This document shows, piece by piece, positions 21,939 through 30,427 of a stretch of 30,427 nt of DNA. The number at the start of each line of letters is the position of its first letter. Position 1 is the first letter of the stretch. A program made the position numbers and the translations under genes. The notes under the pieces are model-generated. The model saw only the letters and a list, made by a program, of their open reading frames with translations. It searched no databases and had not been told where the DNA came from. This DNA comes from an uncultured bacterium (GTDB lineage Bacteria; Bacillota; Clostridia; Lachnospirales; Lachnospiraceae): contig CAJMNR010000043.1 of the NCBI GenBank assembly GCA_905214875.1, forward strand, positions 1-30,427, written 5' to 3'.

Positions 21939-23813
21939 TTACGCTCGGATATCAAAGGAATAACGTTTGATCGGACTTGCAGCCACTTCCTGGTCTACAA
22001 GGTCTTTGATAATGTTTACTTCCTTTTGCTGTTCAAAGAACTCGCTTTTCACAAGGAAGCCTTTTTCAGCAAGTGCTCTTGTGAGGTCGTTACTGTGCTT
22101 TTGAAGAAGCTGTTTCGTTTCTTTATCCGAAACATAGAACTTGGAAGATACCGTTTTATGGGCTAGGGACAAATGGATATCTAATGGTCCTAAGTTGTCC
22201 ATATCTAAGTGAAGCAGTACAGAGATATCCTTCGTACCGCTTTGAAGTTTCTTCTTATTTGTGTAGACATAAAGATCGCCATGAGTCACTTGTTCTTTTA
22301 GTCTGACAGGAAGCTGAATGTAGGTAAACAGCTTATTAAAGTCCTGCATAAAGTTTAAGTTCTGTTTTAATCCATCCATTTTTTCGCCTAAAGCAGGGTT
22401 ATTAAGGTTATGTGAAGTGATTTCGGTCATTTTTCTTAAATCCTCCATCTTATCTACAAGAGAATTATAGAAGTCTGTTACGCTATTTGGATTCTCAGAT
22501 AGTTTTTCTGGAGTCAGTGAGAAAATCTTCTCCATAGCGCCTGACATAAGCTTGGAGAAACTATTCTTACCAAATACGGCGCGGATGCTTTGTTCATATT
22601 CTGGCTGGATATAGGATGCAAGCAAAGAAGTAAAGTCTGACTGAGTCATTTCTCCATTTGCAATTAAGGCAGCGTCCTTAATGGATAATGGAAGTTGTTC
22701 CATCGCATCTAGCAGCTCTTTTCGTTCCCTTGTTGTAAGAATGCTTGCAAGTTCTTCGTTTTCGCTTTGGAAGTTATGGAATTGTTCCAAAATATCAAAG
22801 ACTAACGGTGTCTTGAAATTAATAATTTCTTCTGGAGCATGCTCGCTTACAAAAGAGATGCTTTCTGTAATATGCTGTACGGTTTCACGTAAAGAAGCAG
22901 TACCCGATTTCAGGGAATCAATATAGTCGCTAGGAAGGTCTACGGAGGAAAAAAGCTTTAATAGTTGTTTGGTTTCACGTCCGCTTAAGGCAAGCATAAC
23001 GTCATTTTCATTCTCTCCATGAATACTTGATAAGGTATCTTCCTGATGTTCGACTATTTCGTCAGATACTTCTTCGATTACTTCTTCCATAGGCGTTTCT
23101 TCTATAATAGGGGCAATGTCTTTTGGTTCGATTTCTAGAAACTCAAAGACAGAACTTGCTAGATTTAAGAAGTTTACGGAGCCTTCTTTGGAAGCTGCGA
23201 GTTTTATCAGGCTGTCTAGCTCAGTGCCAATCTGATCGATATGCTGCATGAGTCGATGGTCAAAATGTTTATATTCATCGAACTTAGCAAGGTAAGACTC
23301 GTCCAGATCGATTCCTTTCTTTATCAGATAGACAAGGGTGTCGATATCCGCATTAGGATATTGTTCTGATTTTATAAGAATTTGATTAATCATTTCTTTA
23401 CTAATAGGAAGTTTATGATATAAAAGTTCCTTTACAATCTGATGGTTTACATCATTGATTGGAAGCTCGGCTTCTTCTAGTGCCTTTATAATAGTAGCGT
23501 CTTCTGCGCTTGTCGTTGTGTTTAATTTTTTTAATGTAATCTTTCCACCGTCATTTTCTAAGATTTTAAATGGAGCAACATCCCCGATGGAAACTTCATT
23601 GGTTCCTTCTAACTCTGCATTTACTGTCTGGCGGTTTGCTAGCTTGATAGTTACAAAACCAGGGCGAAGATCAGTAACAAGGCCGCGGATGATTTCATTT
23701 TTTTCAAGAGAAATAGGTTGGTTACTTGTATTGGCTTTTCGAATTAAAGCCCTTGCAGTTTGAAGATTCGTGTTTGCCTGTAGGCGTGCTTGTGATTTTT
23801 GAATAGATTCCAT
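21939..23813 (-). CDS. FliK-like flagellar hook-length control protein
   Basis: A 624-residue soluble protein. Residues about 515-605 match the Flg_hook (FliK C-terminal) domain: LPVRLKEQVTHGDLYVYTNKKK, then DISVLLHLDMDNLGPLDIHLSL and a final helix KQLLQKHSNDLTRALAEKGF. This domain in FliK senses hook length and switches export specificity. The N-terminal part contains a small beta-rich segment (about 38-95, VTDLRPGFVTIKLANRQTVNAEL) and a long acidic helical region that would serve as the ruler or linker. It is longer than typical FliK and stands alone, away from any flagellar operon, so it may be a FliK-related homologue with another job. AAGGAG precedes the ATG at 23813. It has its own promoter and terminator. 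Confidence 0.8.
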   Translation of the reverse strand: MESIQKSQARLQANTNLQTARALIRKANTSNQPISLEKNEIIRGLVTDLRPGFVTIKLANRQTVNAELEGTNEVSIGDVAPFKILENDGGKITLKKLNTTTSAEDATIIKALEEAELPINDVNHQIVKELLYHKLPISKEMINQILIKSEQYPNADIDTLVYLIKKGIDLDESYLAKFDEYKHFDHRLMQHIDQIGTELDSLIKLAASKEGSVNFLNLASSVFEFLEIEPKDIAPIIEETPMEEVIEEVSDEIVEHQEDTLSSIHGENENDVMLALSGRETKQLLKLFSSVDLPSDYIDSLKSGTASLRETVQHITESISFVSEHAPEEIINFKTPLVFDILEQFHNFQSENEELASILTTRERKELLDAMEQLPLSIKDAALIANGEMTQSDFTSLLASYIQPEYEQSIRAVFGKNSFSKLMSGAMEKIFSLTPEKLSENPNSVTDFYNSLVDKMEDLRKMTEITSHNLNNPALGEKMDGLKQNLNFMQDFNKLFTYIQLPVRLKEQVTHGDLYVYTNKKKLQSGTKDISVLLHLDMDNLGPLDIHLSLAHKTVSSKFYVSDKETKQLLQKHSNDLTRALAEKGFLVKSEFFEQQKEVNIIKDLVDQEVAASPIKRYSFDIRA

Positions 23814-23855
23814 GTTATTTTTCTCCTTACTTTTGGTATGTAATCATCTATAAGT

Positions 23856-23884
23856 ATTATCGACAGGAATGGAGTATTTGACAA
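23856..23884 (-). promoter_or_regulatory. Promoter of the FliK-like gene
   Basis: On the minus strand TTGTCA, 17 bp, GATAAT is a good sigma-A promoter about 45 bp before the ATG. GTCGATAA over the -10 also resembles the flagellar sigma-28 -10 (GCCGATAA), but no matching TAAA -35 is at the right distance. Confidence 0.6.
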
Positions 23885-24012
23885 CAGCTCATAATTAAAT
23901 TAAGTTTACATTAGTTTGTTCTTAAGAAACAAAGGGAAAAGAGACCAATATTAATAAAAAAAGGAAGAGTGAGCATACTTCTTAATAAAATAAATACTTG
24001 AAATAAAAAAAC

Positions 24013-24044
24013 TTGCTATTATTAGTTGACAGTTATATAATAGC
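24013..24044 (+). promoter_or_regulatory. Promoter and overlapping inverted repeat upstream of gltB
   Basis: TTGCTA (24013-24018), 17 bp, TATAAT (24036-24041). A perfect inverted repeat, GCTATTAT (24015-24022) with ATAATAGC (24037-24044), overlaps both elements and could be an operator. Transcription would start near 24048. The rest of the 388-bp gap upstream (to 23885) is AT-rich with nothing else recognised. Confidence 0.65.
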
Positions 24045-24058
24045 ATATAAGAACAAAG

Positions 24059-24095
24059 GCGTTCTAGAGAATTAATCTCTAGGACGCTTTTTTTT
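24059..24095 (+). terminator. Leader terminator, candidate attenuator of gltBD
   Basis: GCGTTCTAGAGA (24059-24070) pairs with TCTCTAGGACGC (24076-24087) with one G-T pair and a five-base loop, followed by eight T. No plus-strand gene ends upstream, because the neighbour is divergent. The terminator therefore lies in the gltB leader, about 10 bases after the predicted start of transcription. Confidence 0.75.
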
Positions 24096-24201
24096 ATTCC
24101 AAAGTAAAGATTTGGAAAAAGTCTATGGAATAAGAATACGGACTAATAAATTTTTTAGCTGCCCTTTAGGCAGTAAGAATAATAAGAAAAGAGGCGGCAA
24201 A

Positions 24202-27200
24202 ATGCAGAACTTTGCAGTAGAAGAAAGCAAAAGAAAAAGTGTTGGATTGTATGATCCAAGTTTTGAACATGACAACTGTGGTATTGGAGCAGTCGTTAAT
24301 ATTAAAGGTATTAAGACTCATGAGACAGTTGTTAGTGCATTAAAAATCGTTGAAAACCTTGAGCATCGAGCTGGTAAGGATGCAGAAGGAAAGACAGGAG
24401 ACGGTGTAGGTATCTTACTTCAGATCTCCCACAAATTTTTTAAACAAGCGGTAAAACCATTAGGAATCGAACTTGGCGGAGAAAGAGAATACGGAGTCGG
24501 TATGTTTTTCTTCCCACAAGATGAATTATATAGAAACCAAGCAAAGAAAATGTTTGAGATCATCGTAGAAAAAGAAGGATTAGAGATTCTTGGATGGAGA
24601 GAAGTACCAACATATCCAGAAATTCTTGGTCAAAAAGCATTAGAATGCATGCCATGCATTATGCAATGTTTCATTAAGAAACCAAAAAACGTAAAGAAAG
24701 GATTAGATTTTGACCGCAAGCTTTATATTGCAAGAAGAATCTTTGAACAATCCAACGACAATACGTACGTTGTAAGTTTATCCAGCAGAACAATCGTTTA
24801 TAAAGGTATGTTCCTTGTACATCAGTTACGTTCTTTCTTTAGTGATTTACAAAATGAAGCGTATGAATCTGCAATTGCAACAGTTCACTCTCGTTTCTCA
24901 ACGAATACAAACCCAAGCTGGCAGAGAGCACATCCAAACCGTTTTATCGTACACAACGGGGAAATCAATACAATCCGCGGTAATGCAGATAAGATGCTTG
25001 CACGTGAAGAGACAATGGAATCCAAGTATTTAGAAGGCGAACTTCACAAAGTACTTCCAGTTGTCAATACAGAAGGTTCTGACTCTGCAATGCTTGATAA
25101 TACATTAGAATTCTTAGTAATGAGTGGTATGCCACTTCCACTTGCTGTTATGATCACAATTCCAGAACCATGGGAAAACAATAAGAGCATCAGCAAGAGC
25201 AAAAAAGATTTCTATCAATATTATGCAACAATGATGGAGCCATGGGATGGTCCAGCATCTATCCTTTTCAGTGATGGTGATATTATGGGTGCCGTACTTG
25301 ATCGTAATGGATTACGTCCATCCAGATATTACATTACGACAGATGATCAGTTAATCCTTTCTTCCGAAGTCGGCGTACTTGATATACCGGCAGATAAAAT
25401 CGTGAAAAAAGACCGTTTAAGACCAGGTAAGATGTTACTTGTAGATACGATCAAAGGCAGAGTAATTGATGACGATGAATTAAAAGAAGAATATGCAAGC
25501 AAACAGCCATATGGTGAATGGTTAGATTCTAACTTAGTAAAACTAGAAGACTTAAAGATTCCAAACAAAAGAGTCAAAGAGTATTCTAAAGAAGAAAGAG
25601 CAAGACTTCAAAAAGCATTTGGCTATAGTTATGAAGATGTAAAGACAAGTATTTTACCTTATGCATTAAATGGTGCAGAACCAATTGCAGCAATGGGAAA
25701 TGACAGTCCTCTTCCAGTTCTTTCAGAAAAGGTACATCCACTGTTTAACTACTTCAAACAATTATTTGCCCAAGTAACCAATCCACCAATCGATGCAATC
25801 CGTGAGAAGATCGTAACTTCTACAAGCGTATATATTGGGGAAGATGGCAATGTCTTAGAAGAAGAAGCAGTTAACTGCCGTGTATTAAAGGTTAAGAATC
25901 CAATTCTTACAAACCTTGACTTATTAAAGATTAAAAATATGAATCAGCCAGGATTTAAGGTAGAAGTACTACCAATCCTGTTCTATAAAAATACATCACT
26001 TGCAAAAGCAATCGATCGTTTATGTTTAGAAGCAGACCGTGCCTATAAAGAAGGTGCCAACATATTAATCCTTTCCGATCGTGGAGTGGATGAAAACCAT
26101 GTTGCAATTCCATCCCTATTAGCAGTCAGTGCCCTTCAACAACATTTAATCAAGACGAAGAAAAGAACAAGTCTTGCAATGATCCTTGAAAGTGCAGAAC
26201 CAAGAGAAGTACATCATTTTGCTACTTTATTAGGTTATGGTGCTTGTGCAGTCAATCCATATCTTGTACAAGAGACAATTCATGAATTGATTGAGGAGAA
26301 CATGCTTGATAAAGATTACTATGCAGCAGTAGAAGATTACAATAAGGCAATTTTAAATGGTATCGTTAAGATTGCATCTAAGATGGGTATCTCTACGATC
26401 CAATCTTACCAGGGTTCTAAAATCTTTGAAGCAATCGGTATCAGCAATGAAGTCATTGATAAATACTTTACAGATACAGTAAGCAGAATCGGTGGTATCA
26501 CATTAAAAGATATTGAGCGTCAGGTAGACAGCCTTCATACAAAAGCATTTGATCCACTTGGCCTTGCAACAGACCTTACGCTAGACAGTGTAGGAAGCCA
26601 TAAGGAAAGAAGCGGAAAAGAAGAACATCTTTATAATCCGCAAACAATTCATCTGCTTCAACAGGCAACAAGAACTGGTTCTTATGAAAAATTCAAAGAA
26701 TATACAGCTTGCATCGATGCAGAAGAAAAACATGTAAACTTACGAGGATTATTAGACTTTAACTATCCGGAAAAAGGAATCGACATTAAAGAAGTTGAGA
26801 GTGTAGACTCTATCGTACAACGCTTTAAGACAGGTGCCATGAGTTATGGATCTATTTCCAAAGAAGCACATGAGTGTATGGCAATCGCTATGAATAACCT
26901 TCATGGTAAATCAAACTCAGGGGAAGGCGGCGAGTCTCTTGACCGTCTTACAATCGGAAAAGACGGATTAAACCGTTGTTCCGCAATCAAACAAGTAGCC
27001 TCCGGTCGTTTCGGTGTAACTAGTCGTTATCTCGTAAGTGCAAAAGAGATTCAGATCAAAATGGCGCAAGGTGCAAAGCCAGGAGAAGGCGGACACCTTC
27101 CTGGAAAGAAAGTATATCCTTGGATTGCAAAGACAAGATATTCAACACCAGGCGTAAGCTTAATCTCTCCACCACCACACCATGACATCTATTCCATTGA

Positions 27201-28767
27201 AGATTTGGCTCAGTTAATCTATGACTTAAAGAATGCCAATACAAAAGCAGATATTACAGTAAAATTAGTTTCTGAAGCAGGTGTTGGTACTGTTGCAGCA
27301 GGTGTTGCAAAAGCAGGTGCCGGAACAATCTTAATCTCTGGTTATGATGGAGGTACAGGTGCGGCTCCAAGAAGCTCCATCTACAATGCAGGTCTTCCTT
27401 GGGAACTTGGCCTTGCAGAGACACATCAGACATTGATCCTTAATGGCTTAAGAAGCAAAGTTAAGATTGAAACAGATGGTAAATTGATGAGTGGCCGTGA
27501 CGTTGCCATTGCAGCAATACTTGGTGCAGAAGAATTCGGTTTTGCAACTGCTCCACTTGTAGCGATGGGCTGTGTCATGATGAGAGTATGTAATTTAGAT
27601 ACTTGTCCAGTTGGTGTAGCAACACAGAATCCTGAACTTCGTAAGAGATTCTCAGGAAAACCAGAATATGTAGAAAACTTCATGAGATTTATTGCACAAG
27701 AGTTAAGAGAGTATATGGCAAAACTCGGTGTAAGAAGTGTAAATGAATTAGTTGGACGCGCAGACTTGTTAAAAGCAAAGAAACTTCCTGATGAAGCAAA
27801 ATCAATCCTTGGAAAAGTGGATTTATCTAATATCTTAGACAACCCATTTGTAAAAGAGCAAAAAGACAACCGTTTTGATGCAGCACAAATGTATGATTTT
27901 GAATTAGAAAAGACAATCGATGAACAAGTTTTCTTAAAGAAATTCAAGACTGCAATGAATGCAGGACAGCCAAAGACAATCGAAGTAGATGTTAAGAATA
28001 CAGACCGTTCATTAGGAACAATCTTTGGTTCTGAAATCACTAGAAGATTTGAAGAAACATTAGAAGAAGATACGTACGTAATCAAATGTAACGGTGCAGG
28101 CGGTCAAAGTTTCGGTGCCTTTATTCCAAAAGGTCTTACATTAGAACTTTGCGGCGACTGTAACGATTATCTTGGTAAAGGCTTATCCGGTGGTAAGCTG
28201 GTTGTATATCCACCTAAGAATGCAGCTTACAAGGCAGAAGAAAATATCATCATCGGTAACGTTGCATTATATGGCGCTACAAGTGGTAAGGCATTTATCA
28301 ACGGTATTGCAGGAGAACGTTTCTGTGTAAGAAACTCTGGTGCACAAGCAGTCGTTGAAGGTGTTGGTGACCACGGCTGTGAATATATGACTGGCGGACG
28401 TGTCGTAGTACTTGGACGTACTGGTAAAAACTTCGCAGCAGGTATGAGCGGCGGTGTTGCTTATGTTCTTGATGAAGACAGTGATTTATACATGAAACTG
28501 AATAAAGAGCTAGTTTCTGTAGAGACAGTAAACGACAAATATGACGTTATGGAATTAAAGAATCTGATCACAGAACATGTAAAGACAACTCATTCTGTAA
28601 AAGGAAAACAGATTCTTGATCATTTTAGTGACTACTTGCCAAAATTCAAGAAGATCATTCCAAATGACTATCGCCGTATGCTTCAGACAATTGTCCAAAT
28701 GGAAGAAAAGGGCTTAAGTTCTGAACAGGCTCAAATCGAGGCATTTTATGCAATCACTAAGAAGTAA
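24202..28767 (+). CDS. gltB: Glutamate synthase (NADPH) large subunit
   Basis: A 1521-residue class II glutamine amidotransferase and synthase. FEHDNCGIGA places the nucleophile Cys26, exposed after removal of a short propeptide. The amidotransferase domain runs to about residue 430, then the central domain (GAEPIAAMGNDSPLP), the FMN synthase domain (KTGAMSYGSISKEAH, NSGEGGE, YDGGTGAAPRSS), the 3Fe-4S cysteines C1124, C1130 and C1135 (CVMMRVCNLDTC), and the C-terminal GXGXG beta-helix. It makes glutamate from glutamine and 2-oxoglutarate with GltD. ATG 24202 is chosen because GAGGCGG precedes it and it aligns with the family start; an in-frame TTG at 24112 would add an unlikely Lys/Arg-rich extension and lacks a Shine-Dalgarno. 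gltD follows 23 bases downstream. Confidence 0.97.
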   Translation: MQNFAVEESKRKSVGLYDPSFEHDNCGIGAVVNIKGIKTHETVVSALKIVENLEHRAGKDAEGKTGDGVGILLQISHKFFKQAVKPLGIELGGEREYGVGMFFFPQDELYRNQAKKMFEIIVEKEGLEILGWREVPTYPEILGQKALECMPCIMQCFIKKPKNVKKGLDFDRKLYIARRIFEQSNDNTYVVSLSSRTIVYKGMFLVHQLRSFFSDLQNEAYESAIATVHSRFSTNTNPSWQRAHPNRFIVHNGEINTIRGNADKMLAREETMESKYLEGELHKVLPVVNTEGSDSAMLDNTLEFLVMSGMPLPLAVMITIPEPWENNKSISKSKKDFYQYYATMMEPWDGPASILFSDGDIMGAVLDRNGLRPSRYYITTDDQLILSSEVGVLDIPADKIVKKDRLRPGKMLLVDTIKGRVIDDDELKEEYASKQPYGEWLDSNLVKLEDLKIPNKRVKEYSKEERARLQKAFGYSYEDVKTSILPYALNGAEPIAAMGNDSPLPVLSEKVHPLFNYFKQLFAQVTNPPIDAIREKIVTSTSVYIGEDGNVLEEEAVNCRVLKVKNPILTNLDLLKIKNMNQPGFKVEVLPILFYKNTSLAKAIDRLCLEADRAYKEGANILILSDRGVDENHVAIPSLLAVSALQQHLIKTKKRTSLAMILESAEPREVHHFATLLGYGACAVNPYLVQETIHELIEENMLDKDYYAAVEDYNKAILNGIVKIASKMGISTIQSYQGSKIFEAIGISNEVIDKYFTDTVSRIGGITLKDIERQVDSLHTKAFDPLGLATDLTLDSVGSHKERSGKEEHLYNPQTIHLLQQATRTGSYEKFKEYTACIDAEEKHVNLRGLLDFNYPEKGIDIKEVESVDSIVQRFKTGAMSYGSISKEAHECMAIAMNNLHGKSNSGEGGESLDRLTIGKDGLNRCSAIKQVASGRFGVTSRYLVSAKEIQIKMAQGAKPGEGGHLPGKKVYPWIAKTRYSTPGVSLISPPPHHDIYSIEDLAQLIYDLKNANTKADITVKLVSEAGVGTVAAGVAKAGAGTILISGYDGGTGAAPRSSIYNAGLPWELGLAETHQTLILNGLRSKVKIETDGKLMSGRDVAIAAILGAEEFGFATAPLVAMGCVMMRVCNLDTCPVGVATQNPELRKRFSGKPEYVENFMRFIAQELREYMAKLGVRSVNELVGRADLLKAKKLPDEAKSILGKVDLSNILDNPFVKEQKDNRFDAAQMYDFELEKTIDEQVFLKKFKTAMNAGQPKTIEVDVKNTDRSLGTIFGSEITRRFEETLEEDTYVIKCNGAGGQSFGAFIPKGLTLELCGDCNDYLGKGLSGGKLVVYPPKNAAYKAEENIIIGNVALYGATSGKAFINGIAGERFCVRNSGAQAVVEGVGDHGCEYMTGGRVVVLGRTGKNFAAGMSGGVAYVLDEDSDLYMKLNKELVSVETVNDKYDVMELKNLITEHVKTTHSVKGKQILDHFSDYLPKFKKIIPNDYRRMLQTIVQMEEKGLSSEQAQIEAFYAITKK

Positions 28768-28790
28768 TTTACCAGGAAGGATGTGTAGAA

Positions 28791-30275
28791 ATGGGAAAAC
28801 CAACGGGATTTATGGAATATGACCGTAAAACGAATGAAGCAGTATCACCACTTGAACGAATCAAAAACTTTAATGAATTTCATACACCACTTACAAAAGA
28901 AGAGCGTACGAAACAAGGCGCAAGATGTATGGAATGCGGTGTACCATTTTGCCAGTCTGGTATGATGATTGGCGGTATGGCTTCTGGATGTCCATTAAAC
29001 AACTTGATTCCAGAGTGGAATGATTTATTATATAGAGAGAACTTAGAACAGGCATTTGACCGATTAAAGAAGACAAATAACTTTCCAGAGTTCACATCAA
29101 GAGTATGTCCAGCCCCTTGTGAGGCTGCATGTACTTGCGGGCTTAATGGTGATCCAGTCAGCATTAAGGAAAATGAAAATTATATCATTGAATATGGTTA
29201 TGAAACAGGAATTGCAGGAGCAAAGCCTCCAAAGGTAAGAACAGGAAAGAAAGTAGCAATTATCGGTTCCGGTCCATCCGGACTTGCAGCAGCTGACCAG
29301 CTAAACAAACGTGGACACAGCGTTACGGTATTTGAACGTAACGACCGTGTGGGCGGCCTGTTAATGTATGGAATTCCTAACATGAAGTTAGAAAAACAGA
29401 TCATCGATCGTAAAGTTAAAATCATGCAGGAAGAAGGCATTACTTTTATTACAAATGCAGATGTTGGCAAGAACTATAAAGTTGCAAAGATTAAAAGAGA
29501 ATTTGACAGCATCGTACTTGCCTGTGGTGCTTCTAATCCAAGAGATATCAAAGTTCCTGGAAGAGATGCATCTGGAATCTATTTCGCAGTAGATTTCCTT
29601 AAAAGCGTAACAAAGAGCTTATTAGATTCTGGTTTTTCTGATAACCTTGCAATCACTGCAAAGGATAAGAACGTTTTAGTCATCGGTGGTGGTGATACAG
29701 GTAATGACTGTGTTGGTACTTCTGTGCGCCAAGGTGCAAAGTCTGTCATCCAGTTAGAGATGATGCCAAAGCTTCCAGACTGCCGTACGGAAAGCAATCC
29801 ATGGCCAGAATGGCCAAGAGTCTGCAAGACAGATTACGGCCAAGAGGAAGCCATCGCTGTATTTGGTCATGATCCTAGAATCTATGAGACAACGGTAAAA
29901 GAGTTTATCAAAGATGAAAAAGGCAATGTAGTTAAGGCAATTACAGTAAAACTAGAGCGAAAAGTAGATAAAGAGACTGGACGTTTTAGAATGGAAGAAA
30001 TCAAAGGAAGCGAACAAGAACTTGACGTCGATTTAGTACTTATTGCAGCAGGTTTCCTCGGAAGCCAGGATTATGTAACAAAGGCATTCGGCGTTGAGAC
30101 CAATCAAAGAACTAACGTTGCAACAGAACCTGGTAAATATGCAACAAGCGTGGAAAACGTATTTGTAACAGGTGATATGCATCGAGGACAATCGTTAGTC
30201 GTTTGGGCAATCAGAGAAGGACGTGAAGTTGCCAAAGCTGTAGATGAACGATTAATGGGATATAGTAATCTATAG
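28791..30275 (+). CDS. gltD: Glutamate synthase (NADPH) small subunit
   Basis: A 494-residue iron-sulfur flavoprotein that passes electrons from NADPH to GltB. Two Cys clusters form the 4Fe-4S sites: C46-x2-C49-x4-C54 with C67, and C106-x3-C110-x3-C114 with C116. The FAD site is IIGSGPSGLAAADQL (158-172) and the NADPH site is VIGGGDTGNDCVG. The C-terminal VFVTGDMHRGQSLVVWAIREGR is typical of the family. Length is normal for GltD. GGAAGG precedes ATG 28791, 23 bases after the gltB stop, so both are one operon controlled by the gltB leader. A terminator follows about 70 bases after the stop. Confidence 0.97.
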   Translation: MGKPTGFMEYDRKTNEAVSPLERIKNFNEFHTPLTKEERTKQGARCMECGVPFCQSGMMIGGMASGCPLNNLIPEWNDLLYRENLEQAFDRLKKTNNFPEFTSRVCPAPCEAACTCGLNGDPVSIKENENYIIEYGYETGIAGAKPPKVRTGKKVAIIGSGPSGLAAADQLNKRGHSVTVFERNDRVGGLLMYGIPNMKLEKQIIDRKVKIMQEEGITFITNADVGKNYKVAKIKREFDSIVLACGASNPRDIKVPGRDASGIYFAVDFLKSVTKSLLDSGFSDNLAITAKDKNVLVIGGGDTGNDCVGTSVRQGAKSVIQLEMMPKLPDCRTESNPWPEWPRVCKTDYGQEEAIAVFGHDPRIYETTVKEFIKDEKGNVVKAITVKLERKVDKETGRFRMEEIKGSEQELDVDLVLIAAGFLGSQDYVTKAFGVETNQRTNVATEPGKYATSVENVFVTGDMHRGQSLVVWAIREGREVAKAVDERLMGYSNL

Positions 30276-30343
30276 GCGTATTGACAGATGCCCTTTTGGG
30301 GAAAGCTTATTTTTATGCATAGCTTGTTAATGACGTTTGAGAT

Positions 30344-30380
30344 AAAAAGGGACACGGTATACTAGCCGTGTCTCTTTTTT
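30344..30380 (+). terminator. Terminator of gltBD
   Basis: AAAAAGGGACACGG (30344-30357) pairs with CCGTGTCTCTTTTT (30366-30379) with one G-T pair, ending in six T. The 53-bp repeat copy 2 begins in this T run. Confidence 0.85.
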
Positions 30381-30427
30381 AATTGTTAGGAAATTTCTCT
30401 GTCGAGCTCTTTCCTAACAATTAAAAA
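30375..30427. repeat. 53-bp hairpin repeat, copy 2, at the window edge
   Basis: AATTGTTAGGAAA (30381-30393) and TTTCCTAACAATT (30410-30422) form a perfect 13-bp stem around the same 16-nt loop as copy 1. Only the base at the third-from-last arm position before GGAAA (A here, C in copy 1) differs. The window stops here, so any continuation is unseen. Confidence 0.85.

Noticed and set aside
24059..24095. ANTAR-type (two hexaloop hairpins) regulation of gltB
   Set aside because: The terminator loop does not have the A1/G4 hexaloop pattern and no preceding partner hairpin was found.
24112..24201. TTG 24112 as the gltB start
   Set aside because: It lies just after the leader terminator, lacks a Shine-Dalgarno and adds 30 basic residues before the normal GltB N terminus.
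27426..28085. 219-codon minus-strand open frame inside gltB
   Set aside because: It is antisense to conserved GltB sequence including the 3Fe-4S cysteines, with no Shine-Dalgarno or recognisable domain.
1..30427. CRISPR array, prophage, transposase or resistance island
   Set aside because: No regularly spaced repeats, phage structural genes, integrase or transposase was seen; the repeats found are only two-copy or locally paired.

Overview
The window looks like chromosomal DNA of a low-GC, endospore-forming, motile, anaerobic Clostridia member, most likely a Lachnospiraceae relative. This rests on content, not on a database match: a YabG sporulation protease with sigma-K-type -10 sequences nearby, a FliK-like flagellar protein, a flavodiiron (FprA) protein, hemerythrin and DUF2935 proteins, FMN-binding lipoproteins, AT-rich intergenic DNA and strong purine-rich Shine-Dalgarno sites. 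No rRNA, tRNA, CRISPR array, transposase or phage gene was seen.

Layout. 66-104: terminator of a gene outside the window. 184-1512: SLC13/ArsB-type permease. 1561-4605: sporulation block with yabG (minus), a divergent Asn/Cys-rich jelly-roll surface or coat protein, and a DUF2935 protein; all three have CATAnnnTA sequences placed like sigma-K -10 elements. 4798-9092: a MacB-like ABC ATPase-permease fusion and a MATE exporter, each in its own unit. 9163-9294: small repeat element. 9345-12215: flavodiiron protein, YccF protein, an unknown helical protein and a hemerythrin; the last two are coupled and lie behind a perfect 16-bp palindrome. 12443-17691: compact five-gene operon (Cys-nucleophile alpha/beta hydrolase, AMP-ligase, acyl carrier protein, type II thioesterase, second AMP-ligase) with a strong extended -10 promoter. 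17772-20400: lipoprotein flavin reductase and a small FMN-binding lipoprotein. 20548-23813 (minus): Nudix-HAD fusion and FliK-like protein. 24202-30275: gltB-gltD glutamate synthase behind a promoter followed at once by an intrinsic terminator. The window ends inside a second copy of a 53-bp hairpin repeat that also occurs at 19630.

How the genes work together. The strongest candidate for an undescribed system is the 12443-17691 operon. It has everything needed to activate two carboxylic acids, load a carrier protein, edit it and possibly release or join products, yet has no ketosynthase or condensation domain. The flavoprotein pair (17772-20400) probably forms a cell-surface flavin electron-transfer route. 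The palindrome-preceded unknown/hemerythrin pair and the nearby FprA are consistent with O2/NO defence. Glutamate synthase supplies core nitrogen assimilation. Several units place an intrinsic terminator between a good promoter and the gene (MATE, gltB), suggesting attenuation.
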